The notes below the pieces were generated by a model, which worked only from the letters and a program-made list of their open reading frames with translations, did not search any database and was not told the DNA's origin. Positions 38,359 through 48,020 of a stretch of 64,000 nt of DNA are shown here, piece after piece (within the stretch, counting starts at the first letter, position 1; each line of letters opens with the position of its first letter). Origin of the DNA: Synechococcus sp. WH 5701 (GTDB lineage Bacteria > Cyanobacteriota > Cyanobacteriia > PCC-6307 > Cyanobiaceae); assembly GCF_000153045.1 (NCBI RefSeq), contig NZ_CH724160.1, forward strand, positions 575,399 to 639,398, written 5' to 3'. The translations under genes were made by a program, and so were the position numbers.

Positions 38359-40474
38359 GGACCCACTCCAGCAGCACCTGATCCTGGCCGGGGGCGGCCA
38401 CAGCCATGCCCTGCTGCTGCGCCGCTGGGCGATGGAGGGTCATCCCAGCGGGGTGCTGATCACCCTGGTCAGCCGCGCCAGCACCGCCCTCTACAGCGGC
38501 ATGGTGCCGGGCCTGATCGCCGGGCTGTATGGCCGCCGTGAGACCGCCATCGATCTGCGCCGCCTCTGCGACCGCGCTGGGGTGCGTTTCGTGCGGGCCG
38601 AGATCACCGGCTTGGATCCGGCCAAGCGTGAGCTGCGGCTGGCCGGCCGTCCCCCCTTGCGCTGGGACCGGCTCAGCCTGGATGTGGGGGCCGTTACCCC
38701 GGGCTCCGGCGGGCTGGCGATCAAGCCGCTGGAGCCGTTCCTGGCCTGGTCAGAGTCGCTGGCGCCAGGCGGTGCTCCCTGCCGGGTGCTGGGCGGTGGG
38801 GCGGCCGGGGTGGAGGTGGCCCTGGCTCTGAAGGCCCGGGGCCTGCGGGTGGAGCTGGTGCGACGCGGGGACAGCCTTGCCCTGGGCTCGCCTGGGGCCA
38901 ACCGGGCCGGCGAGCGGATGCTGGCGGCGGCGGGCGTGGCCCTGAGGAATCCAGATCCCGAAGCCGACGTCGGCGTGCCGGCCGATGGTCCGGGTCCCCT
39001 GGTGCGTTGCACGGGCAGCCGGGCTCCGCACTGGCTGGCGGCCAGCGGACTGCCCAGTGACCCGGCCACGGGCCGGGTGTTCACGGAGGCCAGCCTTGAG
39101 GTGGAGGGGCATCCCGGCGTGTTCGCCTGCGGCGACTGCGGTTTGGTGCGCTCGGCACCTCGCCCACCCAGCGGGGTGTGGGCGGTGCGGGTGGCCCCTG
39201 TACTGGCGGCCAACCTGCGCCGCTCCCTGCACGGTGAACCCCTGCGCCCCTGGCATCCCCCCCGCCATGCCCTGCAGCTGCTGGGCGATGGCGGTGCCGT
39301 CGATGGCCAGCCCCGTGCCCTGGCCCAGTGGGGATCGTTCTGCCTGGGGCCCTCCCGCTGGCTGTGGTGGTGCAAGGCCTGGATCGACCGCCGCTTCATC
39401 AGCCGCTTCCAGGCCCTGGCTCCCATGGTCGAAGAGAGCCCCTGTCGGGGCTGCGCCGCCAAGCTGGGTGCCGCTCCACTGCGAGGGGCCCTGGAGCGGC
39501 TGGGTGTGGCCGCGGCCGGGGTGTGGTCGGCGGATCAGGGTTCGCCCGGGGGTGACGACGCCGCCGTGATCGCCGGTTCCCTGGATCAAGGACTGCTGCT
39601 GCAGAGCCTCGATGGCTTCCCCGCCCTGGTGGGCGACGACTGGCTGAACGGGCGGCTCACCGCCCTGCATGCCTGCTCCGACCTCTGGGCCTGTGGGGCC
39701 CGGGTGGAGAGTGTCCTGGCCCTGGTGACCCTGCCGCGGGGAACGGCGGCGCTGCAGGAGGAGTGGTTGCTGCAGACCCTGGCCGGGGTGCTCTCCGTGC
39801 TCGATCCCCTCGGCGCCCGGCTGGTGGGGGGGCACACCCTGGAGCAGCGCACCACCTCGGAGGGACTCAGCCTCGCCCTGAGCGTGACCGGCCGCTCTGA
39901 GCCTGGCCGCTTCTGGGCCAAGGGCGATCTGGCTGCCGGTGATCGGTTGCTGCTCAGCCGCCCGATCGGCAGTGGCGTGCTTTTTGCGGGAGCGATGGCC
40001 GGTGCGGCGGAGCCGGAATGGATCGATGGGGCCCTGGAGGTGATGGCTCAGAGCCAGCAGCCGCTGGTGGAGCTGCTGGCCGCCCATGGCTGCCGCGCCT
40101 GCACCGATGTGACGGGGTTCGGGCTGCTGGGGCACCTCGGCGAGATGCTGGAGGCCGCGGCGGAACCCCTGCGGGTGGTGCTGGAGCCGCAGGCCCTGCC
40201 CGCCTTCTCCGGGGCGCTGGAGCTGCTGGAGCGGGGCTTCGCCAGCAGCCTGGCGCCCGCCAACCGCAGCGCCTGGGTGGAGCTGGAGACCGGCAGGGTT
40301 CAGGCCGCGGCGCTCAAGGCCCCCTTGCGGGAGCTGCTGATCGACCCACAGACCTGTGGTCCGCTGCTGGCGTCAATGCCGGCGGCGGCGGCTCAGGCGG
40401 CACTGGCCGCTGTGCGAACAGCCGGATTCCCCCGGGCCGAGCTGATCGGGACGGTGGTGGCCGCCCCGGCCTGA
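38339..40474 (+). CDS. selD: Fusion of NDH-2-like FAD oxidoreductase and selenide, water dikinase (SelD)
   Basis: 711 residues. The N-terminal ~370 are a pyridine-nucleotide-disulfide oxidoreductase (LILAGGGHSHALLLRRWAM, YSGMVPGLIAGLY, LGGGAAGVEVALALKARG, GVFACGDCG). Residues ~375-711 are SelD, making selenophosphate from selenide and ATP: CRGCAAKLGAAPL supplies the active-site Cys (not selenocysteine) and Lys, and GGDDAAVI, VGGHTLEQ and TDVTGFGLLGHLGEM follow. This fusion is typical of cyanobacteria. The frame extends upstream inside galE; the ATG at 38339 fits best. Selenophosphate would serve 2-selenouridine in tRNA. Confidence 0.92.
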   Translation: MGRVGTEDPLQQHLILAGGGHSHALLLRRWAMEGHPSGVLITLVSRASTALYSGMVPGLIAGLYGRRETAIDLRRLCDRAGVRFVRAEITGLDPAKRELRLAGRPPLRWDRLSLDVGAVTPGSGGLAIKPLEPFLAWSESLAPGGAPCRVLGGGAAGVEVALALKARGLRVELVRRGDSLALGSPGANRAGERMLAAAGVALRNPDPEADVGVPADGPGPLVRCTGSRAPHWLAASGLPSDPATGRVFTEASLEVEGHPGVFACGDCGLVRSAPRPPSGVWAVRVAPVLAANLRRSLHGEPLRPWHPPRHALQLLGDGGAVDGQPRALAQWGSFCLGPSRWLWWCKAWIDRRFISRFQALAPMVEESPCRGCAAKLGAAPLRGALERLGVAAAGVWSADQGSPGGDDAAVIAGSLDQGLLLQSLDGFPALVGDDWLNGRLTALHACSDLWACGARVESVLALVTLPRGTAALQEEWLLQTLAGVLSVLDPLGARLVGGHTLEQRTTSEGLSLALSVTGRSEPGRFWAKGDLAAGDRLLLSRPIGSGVLFAGAMAGAAEPEWIDGALEVMAQSQQPLVELLAAHGCRACTDVTGFGLLGHLGEMLEAAAEPLRVVLEPQALPAFSGALELLERGFASSLAPANRSAWVELETGRVQAAALKAPLRELLIDPQTCGPLLASMPAAAAQAALAAVRTAGFPRAELIGTVVAAPA

Positions 40475-40505
40475 TCAGCTCGGGGAGATCAGCGGACCGG
40501 AGCTC

Positions 40506-41990
40506 TCAGCGGACCGGAAGGCTCATGTCCGAGCGGCCGTAGCGGTCATCGAAGCGGACGATGTCGTCTTCGCCGAGGTAGGGGCCGCTCTGCACCTCGA
40601 TCATCTCGACGGGAATCTTGCCGGGATTGCTGAGCCGATGTTTGGCACCCAGTGGGATGTAGGTGCTCTGGTTCTCCCCCACCAGCTCCTCGACGCTGTC
40701 TTTCTCCACCACGGCGGTGCCCTGAACCACCACCCAGTGCTCGGCACGGTGGTGGTGCATCTGCAGCGAGAGGCTGGCGCCGGGATTGACCACGATCTTC
40801 TTGACCTGCCAGCGGCTGCCTTCGACGATGCCGTCGTAGGAGCCCCAGGGGCGGTAGATGCGGCGGTGGGCCTTGCCCTCGGGACTGCCGCTGGAGGCGA
40901 GGCGGTTCACAATGGTCTTGACCTCCTGGGCGCGGTCCCGGTGGGCCACCAGCACGGCGTCATCGGTTTCGACCACCACCAGATCCTCCACCCCCAGCCC
41001 CACCACCAGCCGGTGCTCGCTGCGCAGGTAGCAGTTGCGTGAGCCCTCGCTGATCACCCGTCCGCGCAGGACGTTGCCGTCGCTGTCGCGGGCGCCCGTG
41101 TCCCAGAGGGCACTCCAGCTGCCCACATCGCTCCAGCCCGCCTCCAGGGGCAGCACGGCGCCCAGGCCCGTTCGTTCCATCACCGCCACGTCGATGGCGA
41201 CATTGGGGCAGTTCGCAAAGGATTCCCGTTCCAGGCGCAGGAAGTCGAGGTCGGCGCTGTCGTGGTCGATGGCGGCGCGGCAGCAGCTCACCACCTCCGG
41301 CGCCAGCCGCTCCAGCTCGGCGAGGATGGCGCTGGCGCGGAAGAGGAACATGCCGCTGTTCCAGGTGAAGCGGCCACTGGACAGGAACTCCTCTGCCGTG
41401 GCGGCATCGGGCTTCTCCACGAAGCGGGCGATCGGGGTGGGGGTCGGGATCGGCGGCTCGCCCAGCCCAGGGGTGGCCTGGGGCAGGGGCTCCACCGCCT
41501 CGATGTAGCCGTAGCCGGTTTCCGGGGCGGTGGGCACGATGCCGAAGGTCACCAGCAGCCCGCCCTCGGCGGCGGCGCGGCCCGCTTCAACGGTGGCGCG
41601 GAAGCGTGCACCGTCCTGGATGACGTGATCGGCGGCGAGCACCAGCAGGAGGGGGTCATCCCCCCGGCTGGTGGCGTGCAGGGCCGCCACGGCGATCGCC
41701 GGTGCCGTGTTGCGACCGAGAGGTTCCAGCAGGATGGCGCCGGGCTCCACCCCGATCTGGCGCATCTGCTCGGCCACGATGAAGCGGTGGTCCTCATTGC
41801 AGATCAGCAGGGGAGCGCCCAGCTGGTTCAGCCCCTTGAGCCGCAACTGGGTCTGTTGCAGCAGGGTCTCCTCGCCGCTGCCGGCCAGGGGCCAGTACTG
41901 CTTGGGATAACTGGCACGCGACAGCGGCCAGAGGCGGGTGCCGGTGCCGCCGCAGAGGATCACGGGCACGAGGGAGGCCGCTGGGCTCAT
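40506..41990 (-). CDS. manC: Mannose-1-phosphate guanylyltransferase / mannose-6-phosphate isomerase
   Basis: Forms GDP-mannose for polysaccharide; the C-terminal half also isomerises mannose-6-phosphate. 494 residues: nucleotidyltransferase motif VILCGGTGTRLWPLSRASYP, ETGYGYIEAV, FVEKPDAATAEEFL, then a C-terminal cupin with RPWGSYDGI and QMHHHRAEHWVVVQGTA. Convergent with selD. Confidence 0.94.
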   Translation of the reverse strand: MSPAASLVPVILCGGTGTRLWPLSRASYPKQYWPLAGSGEETLLQQTQLRLKGLNQLGAPLLICNEDHRFIVAEQMRQIGVEPGAILLEPLGRNTAPAIAVAALHATSRGDDPLLLVLAADHVIQDGARFRATVEAGRAAAEGGLLVTFGIVPTAPETGYGYIEAVEPLPQATPGLGEPPIPTPTPIARFVEKPDAATAEEFLSSGRFTWNSGMFLFRASAILAELERLAPEVVSCCRAAIDHDSADLDFLRLERESFANCPNVAIDVAVMERTGLGAVLPLEAGWSDVGSWSALWDTGARDSDGNVLRGRVISEGSRNCYLRSEHRLVVGLGVEDLVVVETDDAVLVAHRDRAQEVKTIVNRLASSGSPEGKAHRRIYRPWGSYDGIVEGSRWQVKKIVVNPGASLSLQMHHHRAEHWVVVQGTAVVEKDSVEELVGENQSTYIPLGAKHRLSNPGKIPVEMIEVQSGPYLGEDDIVRFDDRYGRSDMSLPVR

Positions 41991-42071
41991 CGTCGGATCT
42001 TCCCTTGATGGGTCAATTCTGGCCCGAATCCTATGGGGAACTCCCTGGAGCGCCAGCGGTCAGCCCCACCC

Positions 42072-42650
42072 TCAGGTGTCGAGCAGCCCCGGCGGCGGTG
42101 TGATCTCCAGCCAGCCGCCGGCGATGTCCACCCGTGGCACGATCGCCTCCACGAAGGGGATCAGCGCCCGCCGGGGCTGTTCACCGCTGAGCTCCACCTC
42201 CAGCAGGTCGTTGCCGGCATGGATCAGATCCACCACGGTGCCGATCACCTCGCCATGGGGCGCCAGGCGAACCTGCAGTCCCTGCAGATCGAGCAGGTGG
42301 AACTCCCCCTCCTGCAGGCGGGGCCGATCGCCCGCTTCCACCAGCAGATCCTGATGCACCAGGGCCTCGGCCTCCTCCCGTGTGCCGACTCCCTCCAGCC
42401 GCACCACGAACAGCTCCCGGCCGGGCAGTTGACGGCCTGAGAGCAGACGCACGGCGCGGGCGGGCTCCTGGGCCCGGCGCAGCCAGCGCTGACCAGGCCG
42501 GGTGAAGCGCTCAGGGAAATCTGTGCGGGGCACCACCCTCAGCTCCCCCTGCAGCCCCTGGGCCGCCACCACCTTCCCCACCACCAGCCACGCCTCTGGC
42601 GCGTCCGCTTCGCTCACCATCTCCCCACCATCGACTGACCTGCCGCGCAT
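42072..42650 (-). CDS. rimM: Ribosome maturation factor RimM
   Basis: Assists 30S subunit maturation. 192 residues: [19 protein letters not shown] in the N-terminal barrel, REELFVV-type middle segment ([20 protein letters not shown]) and the PRC-barrel C-terminal ([22 protein letters not shown]). Starts at 42650 or 42620 ([11 protein letters not shown]); both precede the conserved domain. Divergent from ndhS, sharing a ~55-bp promoter region. Confidence 0.92.
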   Translation of the reverse strand: MRGRSVDGGEMVSEADAPEAWLVVGKVVAAQGLQGELRVVPRTDFPERFTRPGQRWLRRAQEPARAVRLLSGRQLPGRELFVVRLEGVGTREEAEALVHQDLLVEAGDRPRLQEGEFHLLDLQGLQVRLAPHGEVIGTVVDLIHAGNDLLEVELSGEQPRRALIPFVEAIVPRVDIAGGWLEITPPPGLLDT

Positions 42651-42706
42651 CTGCGCCCCATCCTGCCGATCGACTCGATAATGAACTCATCTTGTGCACT
42701 ACCCCC

Positions 42707-42922
42707 ATGGCTGCGGCTGATCCCTCTCCAGCAGATGCATCGCCAGTAGCGGCGCCGGTCTTGCCAGGAACCACGGTGGTGGTTCGTGATGTCCGCTCGA
42801 TCTACAACGGCTACCGGGGCTTCGTGCAGCGCATCAGCGGCAGCCAGGCGGCGGTGCTGTTCGAGGGGGGCAACTGGGACAAGCTGGTCACGATGCCGTT
42901 GAAGACCCTGGAAGCGAGCTGA
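42707..42922 (+). CDS. ndhS: NAD(P)H-quinone oxidoreductase subunit S
   Basis: 71 residues. PGTTVVVRDVRSIYNGYRGF followed by VLFEGGNWDKLVT matches cyanobacterial NdhS, the SH3-like subunit that docks ferredoxin on the photosynthetic NDH-1 complex at the thylakoid. A TTG at 42692 is also in frame; the ATG at 42707 is preferred. Its 3' end overlaps the convergent rnc gene by 35 bp. Confidence 0.87.
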   Translation: MAAADPSPADASPVAAPVLPGTTVVVRDVRSIYNGYRGFVQRISGSQAAVLFEGGNWDKLVTMPLKTLEAS

Positions 42923-43667
42923 TCGCCTGCTGCTGCTCCAGAGCCGAGCGGGCTGCCTGTTGTTCGGCGTCGCGTCGGGACCCTCCCCAGCCTTCCCCCA
43001 CCGGCTGACCTTTCAGGTCCACGGAACAGTGGAAGCGGCGAGGGTCGCCGTGGCGGCGGCTGCGTTCTTCGCAGCGGTAGTTGGGCAGGCCGAGCCCTTG
43101 GGCCTGGCTCCACTCCTGCAGACCCGTCTTCCAGTTGTGGCGGTAAGGATCGGCCAGTAGTTCCTTGGCGCTGCGCTGCCAGTGGGGGGTGAGCCAGGTG
43201 TGCACCGGCTCCAGGCTGCCTGTGGTCTCGTAGAGCCCGCCGATCAGGGCCTCGCAGATCTCCGCACGGATCGTCTGGCGTGCCGCGCTGTCCCCTGCAG
43301 CCACCGGGCCGAGGTGCACCATCGCCTCGATGCCGCAGCGCTTCCCCAGCTCCGCCAGCCAGCGGTCACTCACCAGCTGGGCCCGCAGAGCCGAGCGCTG
43401 GCCGACGTCCATGGCCCTGTGGTGGCGCTCAAGAAACTCCGCCGCCGCCAGCCGCAGCACGGCATCGCCAAGAAACTCCAACCGCTCGTGGTTGATCGGC
43501 CGGCCGGCGGAGCTGTGGGTGAGAGCCTCCTCGATCGGGGCGAGGTCGAGCTCTGAGCTCCGGAGATCAGTCTGCCCGAGGCCCGCCAGCCCGAGGCCCG
43601 CGAGGAACTCCACCAGGCTGTGGCGGCGCTCGTCACTCAGGGGCACGGGGGCTTGGCGGAGGACCAT
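42888..43667 (-). CDS. rnc: Ribonuclease III
   Basis: Cleaves double-stranded RNA. 259 residues: signature HERLEFLGDAVLRLAAAEFL, second acidic cluster in RAEICEALIGGLYETTG, and a C-terminal dsRNA-binding domain (LQEWSQAQGLGLPNY ... FHCSVDLKGQPVGEGWGGSRRDAEQQAA). The open frame continues into rnpB, but the ATG at 43667 is chosen because it is preceded by GGGAGG, which sits inside a hairpin (43669-43686). Lies just downstream of rnpB on the same strand, so the two may share a transcript. Confidence 0.93.
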   Translation of the reverse strand: MVLRQAPVPLSDERRHSLVEFLAGLGLAGLGQTDLRSSELDLAPIEEALTHSSAGRPINHERLEFLGDAVLRLAAAEFLERHHRAMDVGQRSALRAQLVSDRWLAELGKRCGIEAMVHLGPVAAGDSAARQTIRAEICEALIGGLYETTGSLEPVHTWLTPHWQRSAKELLADPYRHNWKTGLQEWSQAQGLGLPNYRCEERSRRHGDPRRFHCSVDLKGQPVGEGWGGSRRDAEQQAARSALEQQQAISSLPGSSTAS

Positions 43668-43668
43668 T

Positions 43669-43686
43669 GGCCTCCCTGCGGAGGCC
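43669..43686 (-). promoter_or_regulatory. Hairpin directly before the rnc start codon
   Basis: On the minus strand GGCCTCC-GCAG-GGAGGCC forms a 7-bp stem with a 4-nt loop, one base before the rnc ATG. Its 3' arm contains the only Shine-Dalgarno-like GGAGG, although the 3-nt spacing to the ATG is short. It could act as the rnpB terminator, mask ribosome binding, or be an RNase III self-cleavage site; the choice is inference. Confidence 0.5.
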
Positions 43687-43695
43687 GGAAGGGGT

Positions 43696-44102
43696 GAAAG
43701 CAGGACATAAGCCGGGTTCTGTTCCGGCCCGCCGGGGCGGACCGGGGTGGGCATCTGTCTGGGACCGCCGTTACCGGCGGCCTCGAGCGGCTCACTTGTG
43801 TCGGGACGGGTGTCATGGCCAACCGTTGTCCCTGGGCCTTGCTCCTAGCCGGGGTTTACCGAGCCAGCACCTCTCGATGCTGCTGGTGCGCTCTTACCGC
43901 ACCCTTGCACCCTTGCCTGTGCGCGGGGCCAGGCCCCGGCCATCGGCGGTGTGTTTCTGTGGCACTCTCCTCACGGTCACCCGCACTGGGCGTTACCCAG
44001 CAAGCCTGGCCATTGGGGAGCCCGGACTTTCCTCAACCGAAGCCGGAGCCACCAGCCGAAGCCGGCGTCATCCCTTCGATCGCGACCACCTCACCTGCTT
44101 TC
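43696..44102 (-). ncRNA. rnpB: RNase P RNA
   Basis: About 407 nt. The minus strand contains the conserved core GAGGAAAGTCCGGGCTCCC near the 5' side, the AGAGGTGCTGGCTCGGTAAACC region, and AACAGAACCCGGCTTATG at the 3' side. P1 is clear: GAAAGCAGG at the 5' end (44102-44094) pairs with CCTGCTTTC at the 3' end (43704-43696). Ends were set from P1. Confidence 0.93.
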
Positions 44103-44151
44103 GACGCCGACTTTAGGCCGGGTGGTGATCGGAGCGGATAATGGTGTCGTT

Positions 44152-44225
<74 letters not shown>

Positions 44226-44311
44226 TCGATCCAGGTGGTAGGGAACGCTACCGGTGGTGGCCTTCCCAAACAGGGCTCCCTGGCTAGCGTGGGAGCGGCC
44301 GTGAACCCTGC

Positions 44312-44668
44312 ATGAACGAGCTTCACGATCTGCGTCTGCGCTTGCTGGTTCAGCAGGAGGGCGAGCGGATTGCCCGCAGCCAGCCCGACGAGCTGGATCT
44401 CTCGGTCGTCCAGGCCCGCTGCCTCTGCTGGCTGGCGCTGCTGGCCGAAGTGCATCAGGAGCAGTCAGTCGAGGCGGAGCAACGGGGCGACATGGAGCAG
44501 GCGATGGGCTGGTTCGCCGATTCGATGCGCTTGCGCGATGTGATCCAGCTGGTCAGCTCGATCGAGATCCCGCTGCCCAGCATCCAGGAGGACGGCGACG
44601 ACAGCGACGACGCTGACGGTGACGACGACCAGCTGGACCTGCTCGGCCCCTTTGATCGCCTGGTCTGA
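44312..44668 (+). CDS. Conserved hypothetical protein with acidic tail
   Basis: 118 residues: a helical N-terminal two-thirds (MNELHDLRLRLLVQQEGERI) and a very acidic C-terminal stretch (EDGDDSDDADGDDDQLD). I recognise no named domain. It lies between tRNA-Arg and another small gene on the same strand; function is not assigned. Confidence 0.6.
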   Translation: MNELHDLRLRLLVQQEGERIARSQPDELDLSVVQARCLCWLALLAEVHQEQSVEAEQRGDMEQAMGWFADSMRLRDVIQLVSSIEIPLPSIQEDGDDSDDADGDDDQLDLLGPFDRLV

Positions 44669-44741
44669 GGGGGCAGGAGCTCTCAGCGGCGCCCCTGAAC
44701 ATCCAATGCCATGATGGGCGTTAAGGAACCAAGGGAGCGCG

Positions 44742-45215
44742 GTGCCCGAAGAGCCCTGCCAATGCCCTGACTGCCAGCGGTTCTATCGGGAACATGACCG
44801 ATTGATCCGGGAGAACCCCACACTGCGGCAGCAGCAGGAACTGAACTGGGCGGCCCTGCAGTCGTTCCGCACCCTGGCGGGCCGGGTGCTCGAAGAGCTG
44901 CAGAAGACCCAGGGCGACGGCGAAGCCGAGGCGCCAGCCCCTCAGCCCGCCTCCGCAGCTCCGGCAGCGGCTGAAGGCTCCCCCGAGGAGGAGAGCCTGC
45001 AGCAGGCGATCGCCGATCTGGAGAACATCAACGCCCACCTGTTCTCAATCGAAGCGCTGATGGAGCGCATCTTTGATGTGCGGGTGCCTGAGGATGTGGA
45101 GCAGAAATTCCGGGAGGTGGCCGGAGAGCTTGCCCCCGACCCCCTCAATGCCGATCGCCTGCGGCTGAACCGCCTGCTGCACCAGACCCCCGACCTGCCG
45201 GACCACCGGCCCTGA
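44742..45215 (+). CDS. Conserved hypothetical protein
   Basis: 157 residues from a GTG start. The N-terminal CQCPDCQRF carries two Cys pairs that could bind metal; the middle is a Pro/Ala-rich linker; the C-terminal half (LQQAIADLENINAHLFSIEA) is predicted helical. No function is recognised. Confidence 0.6.
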   Translation: MPEEPCQCPDCQRFYREHDRLIRENPTLRQQQELNWAALQSFRTLAGRVLEELQKTQGDGEAEAPAPQPASAAPAAAEGSPEEESLQQAIADLENINAHLFSIEALMERIFDVRVPEDVEQKFREVAGELAPDPLNADRLRLNRLLHQTPDLPDHRP

Positions 45216-45221
45216 GGCCCC

Positions 45222-47744
45222 TCAGTCGATCTCGCAGCTGATCGTCACCGGAAACGGTTCTGCCCGCCAGATCCGCTCGGCGTACTCAAGGATGGAGCGG
45301 TCGCTGCTGAAGAAGCCGGAGCGCGCCGTGTTCAGCAGTGACATCCGGTTCCAGGTGGTGCGATCGCCCCAGGCCTGGGTGACCGTGTCCTGGGCACGCA
45401 TGTAGTCGCTGAAGTCGGCCATCACGTAGTAGGGATCTCGGCCGGTGAGGTTCTTCAGCAGGGGCTTGAACAGCTCCGTGTCGCCATTGCTGAAGTGACC
45501 CTGCTCCACCAGCTGCAGAGCCTCCGGCAGTTCCGGGATGCCGGCGATCAGCTCCCAGGGGCGGTATCCCCCCGCGCGCAGGGCCTCGATGCCATCGGTG
45601 GTGTGGCCGAAGAGGAAGAAGTTCTCGGCGCCCACCTGCTCGCGGATCTCCACGTTGGCGCCATCGAGGGTGCCGATGGTGAGTGCCCCGTTCATGGCGA
45701 ATTTCATGTTGCCGGTACCGGAGGCCTCCAGCCCGGCGGTGGAGATCTGCTCGGAGAGGTCCGAGGCCGGATACACCCGTTGCCCCAGGGTGACGTTGTA
45801 GTTCGGCAGGAACACCACCCGCAGGCGGCCGTCCATGTCGGGGTCGGCGTTGACCGTTTCAGCGATGCCGTTGAGGAAACGGATGATCAGCTTGGCCATG
45901 TAATAGCCCGGTGCCGCCTTGCCTCCGAAGATCACGGTGCGGGGGGCGAGGTTGTCGCCAAGGCCGTTCTTGATGCGCAGGTACTGGGCGATCACCTGCA
46001 GGGCATTCAGGTGCTGGCGCTTGTATTCGTGGATCCGCTTCACCTGCACATCGAAGAGCGAGGAGGGATCCACCAGCAGGCCGCTCTGGCGGTGGATGTA
46101 GTGGGCCAGCTGACGCTTCACCGCCAGCTTGGTCTGGCCCCAGCGCTCCAGGAAGCCGGAATCATTCTGGAAGGCCTCCAGCTTGCGCAGCTCGTCGAGG
46201 TTGTGCACCCAGTCCTGGCCGATCACCTCATCGAGCAGCTCCCGCAGCAGCGGGTTGGCCAGGGCGATCCAGCGCCGAGGGGTGACGCCGTTGGTGACAT
46301 TGGTGAATTTCTCGGGCCAGAGGGAGGCAAATTCAGGGAAGAGCTGCGTACGCACCAGGTCGCTGTGCAGGGCCGCCACGCCGTTGACGTGGTGGGAGGC
46401 CACGGTGGCCAGGTGGGCCATCCGTACCGCCTTGCCGTCGTTCTCATCGATGATCGACACCCGGCGCAGCATCGTCTCGTTGCCCGGATGCTTCAGCCGC
46501 ACCGTCTGCAGGAAGCGGCGGTTGATCTCGAAGATCAGCTCCAGGTGCCGCGGCAGGAGTGAGCCGAACAGGTCCAGGCCCCATTTCTCCAGGGCCTCGG
46601 GCAACAGGGTGTGGTTCGTGTAGGCCAGCGATCGGGTGGTGATGTCCCAGGCGGCATCCCAGCTCAGGTGCTTGTGATCGATCAGCAGCCGCATCAGCTC
46701 GGCCACGGCGATGGCCGGGTGGGTGTCGTTCAGCTGCACCGACCAGTGCTCCGGGAAGTCGGTGATCGGCAGGTCACGCAGCTCCAGGCTGCGCAGCATG
46801 TCCTGCAGGGAGCAGCTCACGAAGAAGTGCTGCTGCTTGAGGCGCAGGCGCCGGCCCTCATCGGTGCCGTCGTTGGGGTAAAGCACCTTCGAGAGGGTCT
46901 CGGAGCCCACCTTCTCCTCCACGGCGCCGTAGTAGTCGCCGATGTTGAAGGCGTAGAAATCAAAGCTCTCGGACGCTTCCGCCTGCCAGAGCCGCAAGCG
47001 GTTGCAGGTGTTCACCCTGTAGCCCAGAACCGGCACGTCGTGGGGGACACCGATGGCGTGCTCGGAGGGCAACCAGCGCACCCGGTACTCCCCCTGGGTG
47101 TCGCGGTAGCTCTCGGTGCGGCCACCGAAGCCGACGAAGCAGGCCTGGTCGGGGCGGGGCAGTTCCCAGGGCCAGCCGCTCTTGAGCCATTTGTCGGTGA
47201 TCTCCACCTGCCAGCCATCGCGGATCAGTTGGTCGAAGATCCCGAACTCGTAGCGGATGCCATAGCCGGTGGCGGGGATCTCGAGGCTGGCCAGGGATTC
47301 CAGATAACAGGCGGCCAGGCGGCCGAGCCCCCCATTGCCCAGGCCTGGTTCCTCCTCCACCTCGAGGATCTCATCGAGCGAGTCGATGCCGAAACGGCGC
47401 AGGGCCTCGGCGGCTTCGTCCTGGATGCCGAGCATCAGCAGGTTGTTGCCCAGCTGGGGGCCGATCAGGAATTCGGCGGACAGGTAAGCCACCACGCGGG
47501 CGGGCGTGGCCGAGATCGCTTCGATCCCCGCCAGGTAACGGGTCATCAGCCGGTCGCGCACCGCGTAGCTCAGGGCCACGTAGAGGTCGTGGTGGCTGGC
47601 GGTGGGGGCGAGCTTGCCGAGCGTGTAGAAGAGATGCTCGGTCATGCCGTCGAAGACACCATCGGCCGTGAGGCCGCTGCGATCAGGGTCGGCAAAGCAG
47701 CCCGGGGTGGGCAGCCTCAGCTGTCTGGGCGGAGCGTCGGTCAT
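45222..47744 (-). CDS. glgP: Glycogen/starch/alpha-glucan phosphorylase (copy 2)
   Basis: 840 residues, same family as the 32.7-kb copy but clearly different in sequence. VVAYLSAEFLIGPQLGNNLL, NGGLGRLAACYLESLASLEI, DTHPAIAVAELMRLLID, FDVQVKRIHEYKRQHL and the PLP site EASGTGNMKFAMNG are present. Stands alone, convergent with a small hypothetical gene and divergent from an antiporter, with ~275 bp of sequence between in which I saw nothing else. Confidence 0.95.
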   Translation of the reverse strand: MTDAPPRQLRLPTPGCFADPDRSGLTADGVFDGMTEHLFYTLGKLAPTASHHDLYVALSYAVRDRLMTRYLAGIEAISATPARVVAYLSAEFLIGPQLGNNLLMLGIQDEAAEALRRFGIDSLDEILEVEEEPGLGNGGLGRLAACYLESLASLEIPATGYGIRYEFGIFDQLIRDGWQVEITDKWLKSGWPWELPRPDQACFVGFGGRTESYRDTQGEYRVRWLPSEHAIGVPHDVPVLGYRVNTCNRLRLWQAEASESFDFYAFNIGDYYGAVEEKVGSETLSKVLYPNDGTDEGRRLRLKQQHFFVSCSLQDMLRSLELRDLPITDFPEHWSVQLNDTHPAIAVAELMRLLIDHKHLSWDAAWDITTRSLAYTNHTLLPEALEKWGLDLFGSLLPRHLELIFEINRRFLQTVRLKHPGNETMLRRVSIIDENDGKAVRMAHLATVASHHVNGVAALHSDLVRTQLFPEFASLWPEKFTNVTNGVTPRRWIALANPLLRELLDEVIGQDWVHNLDELRKLEAFQNDSGFLERWGQTKLAVKRQLAHYIHRQSGLLVDPSSLFDVQVKRIHEYKRQHLNALQVIAQYLRIKNGLGDNLAPRTVIFGGKAAPGYYMAKLIIRFLNGIAETVNADPDMDGRLRVVFLPNYNVTLGQRVYPASDLSEQISTAGLEASGTGNMKFAMNGALTIGTLDGANVEIREQVGAENFFLFGHTTDGIEALRAGGYRPWELIAGIPELPEALQLVEQGHFSNGDTELFKPLLKNLTGRDPYYVMADFSDYMRAQDTVTQAWGDRTTWNRMSLLNTARSGFFSSDRSILEYAERIWRAEPFPVTISCEID

Positions 47745-48020
47745 GGTGGCGGGGCGAAGGAGGTGGAGCGGTGAAGCTGAACAACGCCGGGCGGTGAAAC
47801 GCGATGCCGGTCCGATCCGTGCGTCTAGCCAGTTTGGCTCAGGCGCGAAGCGGACAGTCCTGAGGCGGAGCAGGTCGTTCGGCCTGTGCCTGGCCAGCAG
47901 CCATTCGGTGTGGATTCACTGATGGTGGGCAGAGACTGGTCTGGACAGATTCCAATTCCCGCAGCAGATCCCGTCTAACGTCGCGGCCAACTTCATTGAA
48001 GCGACGCGCCAACCGCCCGC

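Noticed and set aside
38339..40474. Selenocysteine in SelD
   Set aside because: The active-site position in CRGCAAKL is an ordinary cysteine codon and no in-frame TGA is present.
40489..40518. 13-bp direct repeat TCAGCGGACCGGA at the end of manC
   Set aside because: Too short and local; likely a small slippage duplication past the manC stop, with no sign of a functional site.
43668..43754. Longer RNase III start
   Set aside because: It would lie inside the rnpB 3' region; the ATG at 43667 gives the usual length.
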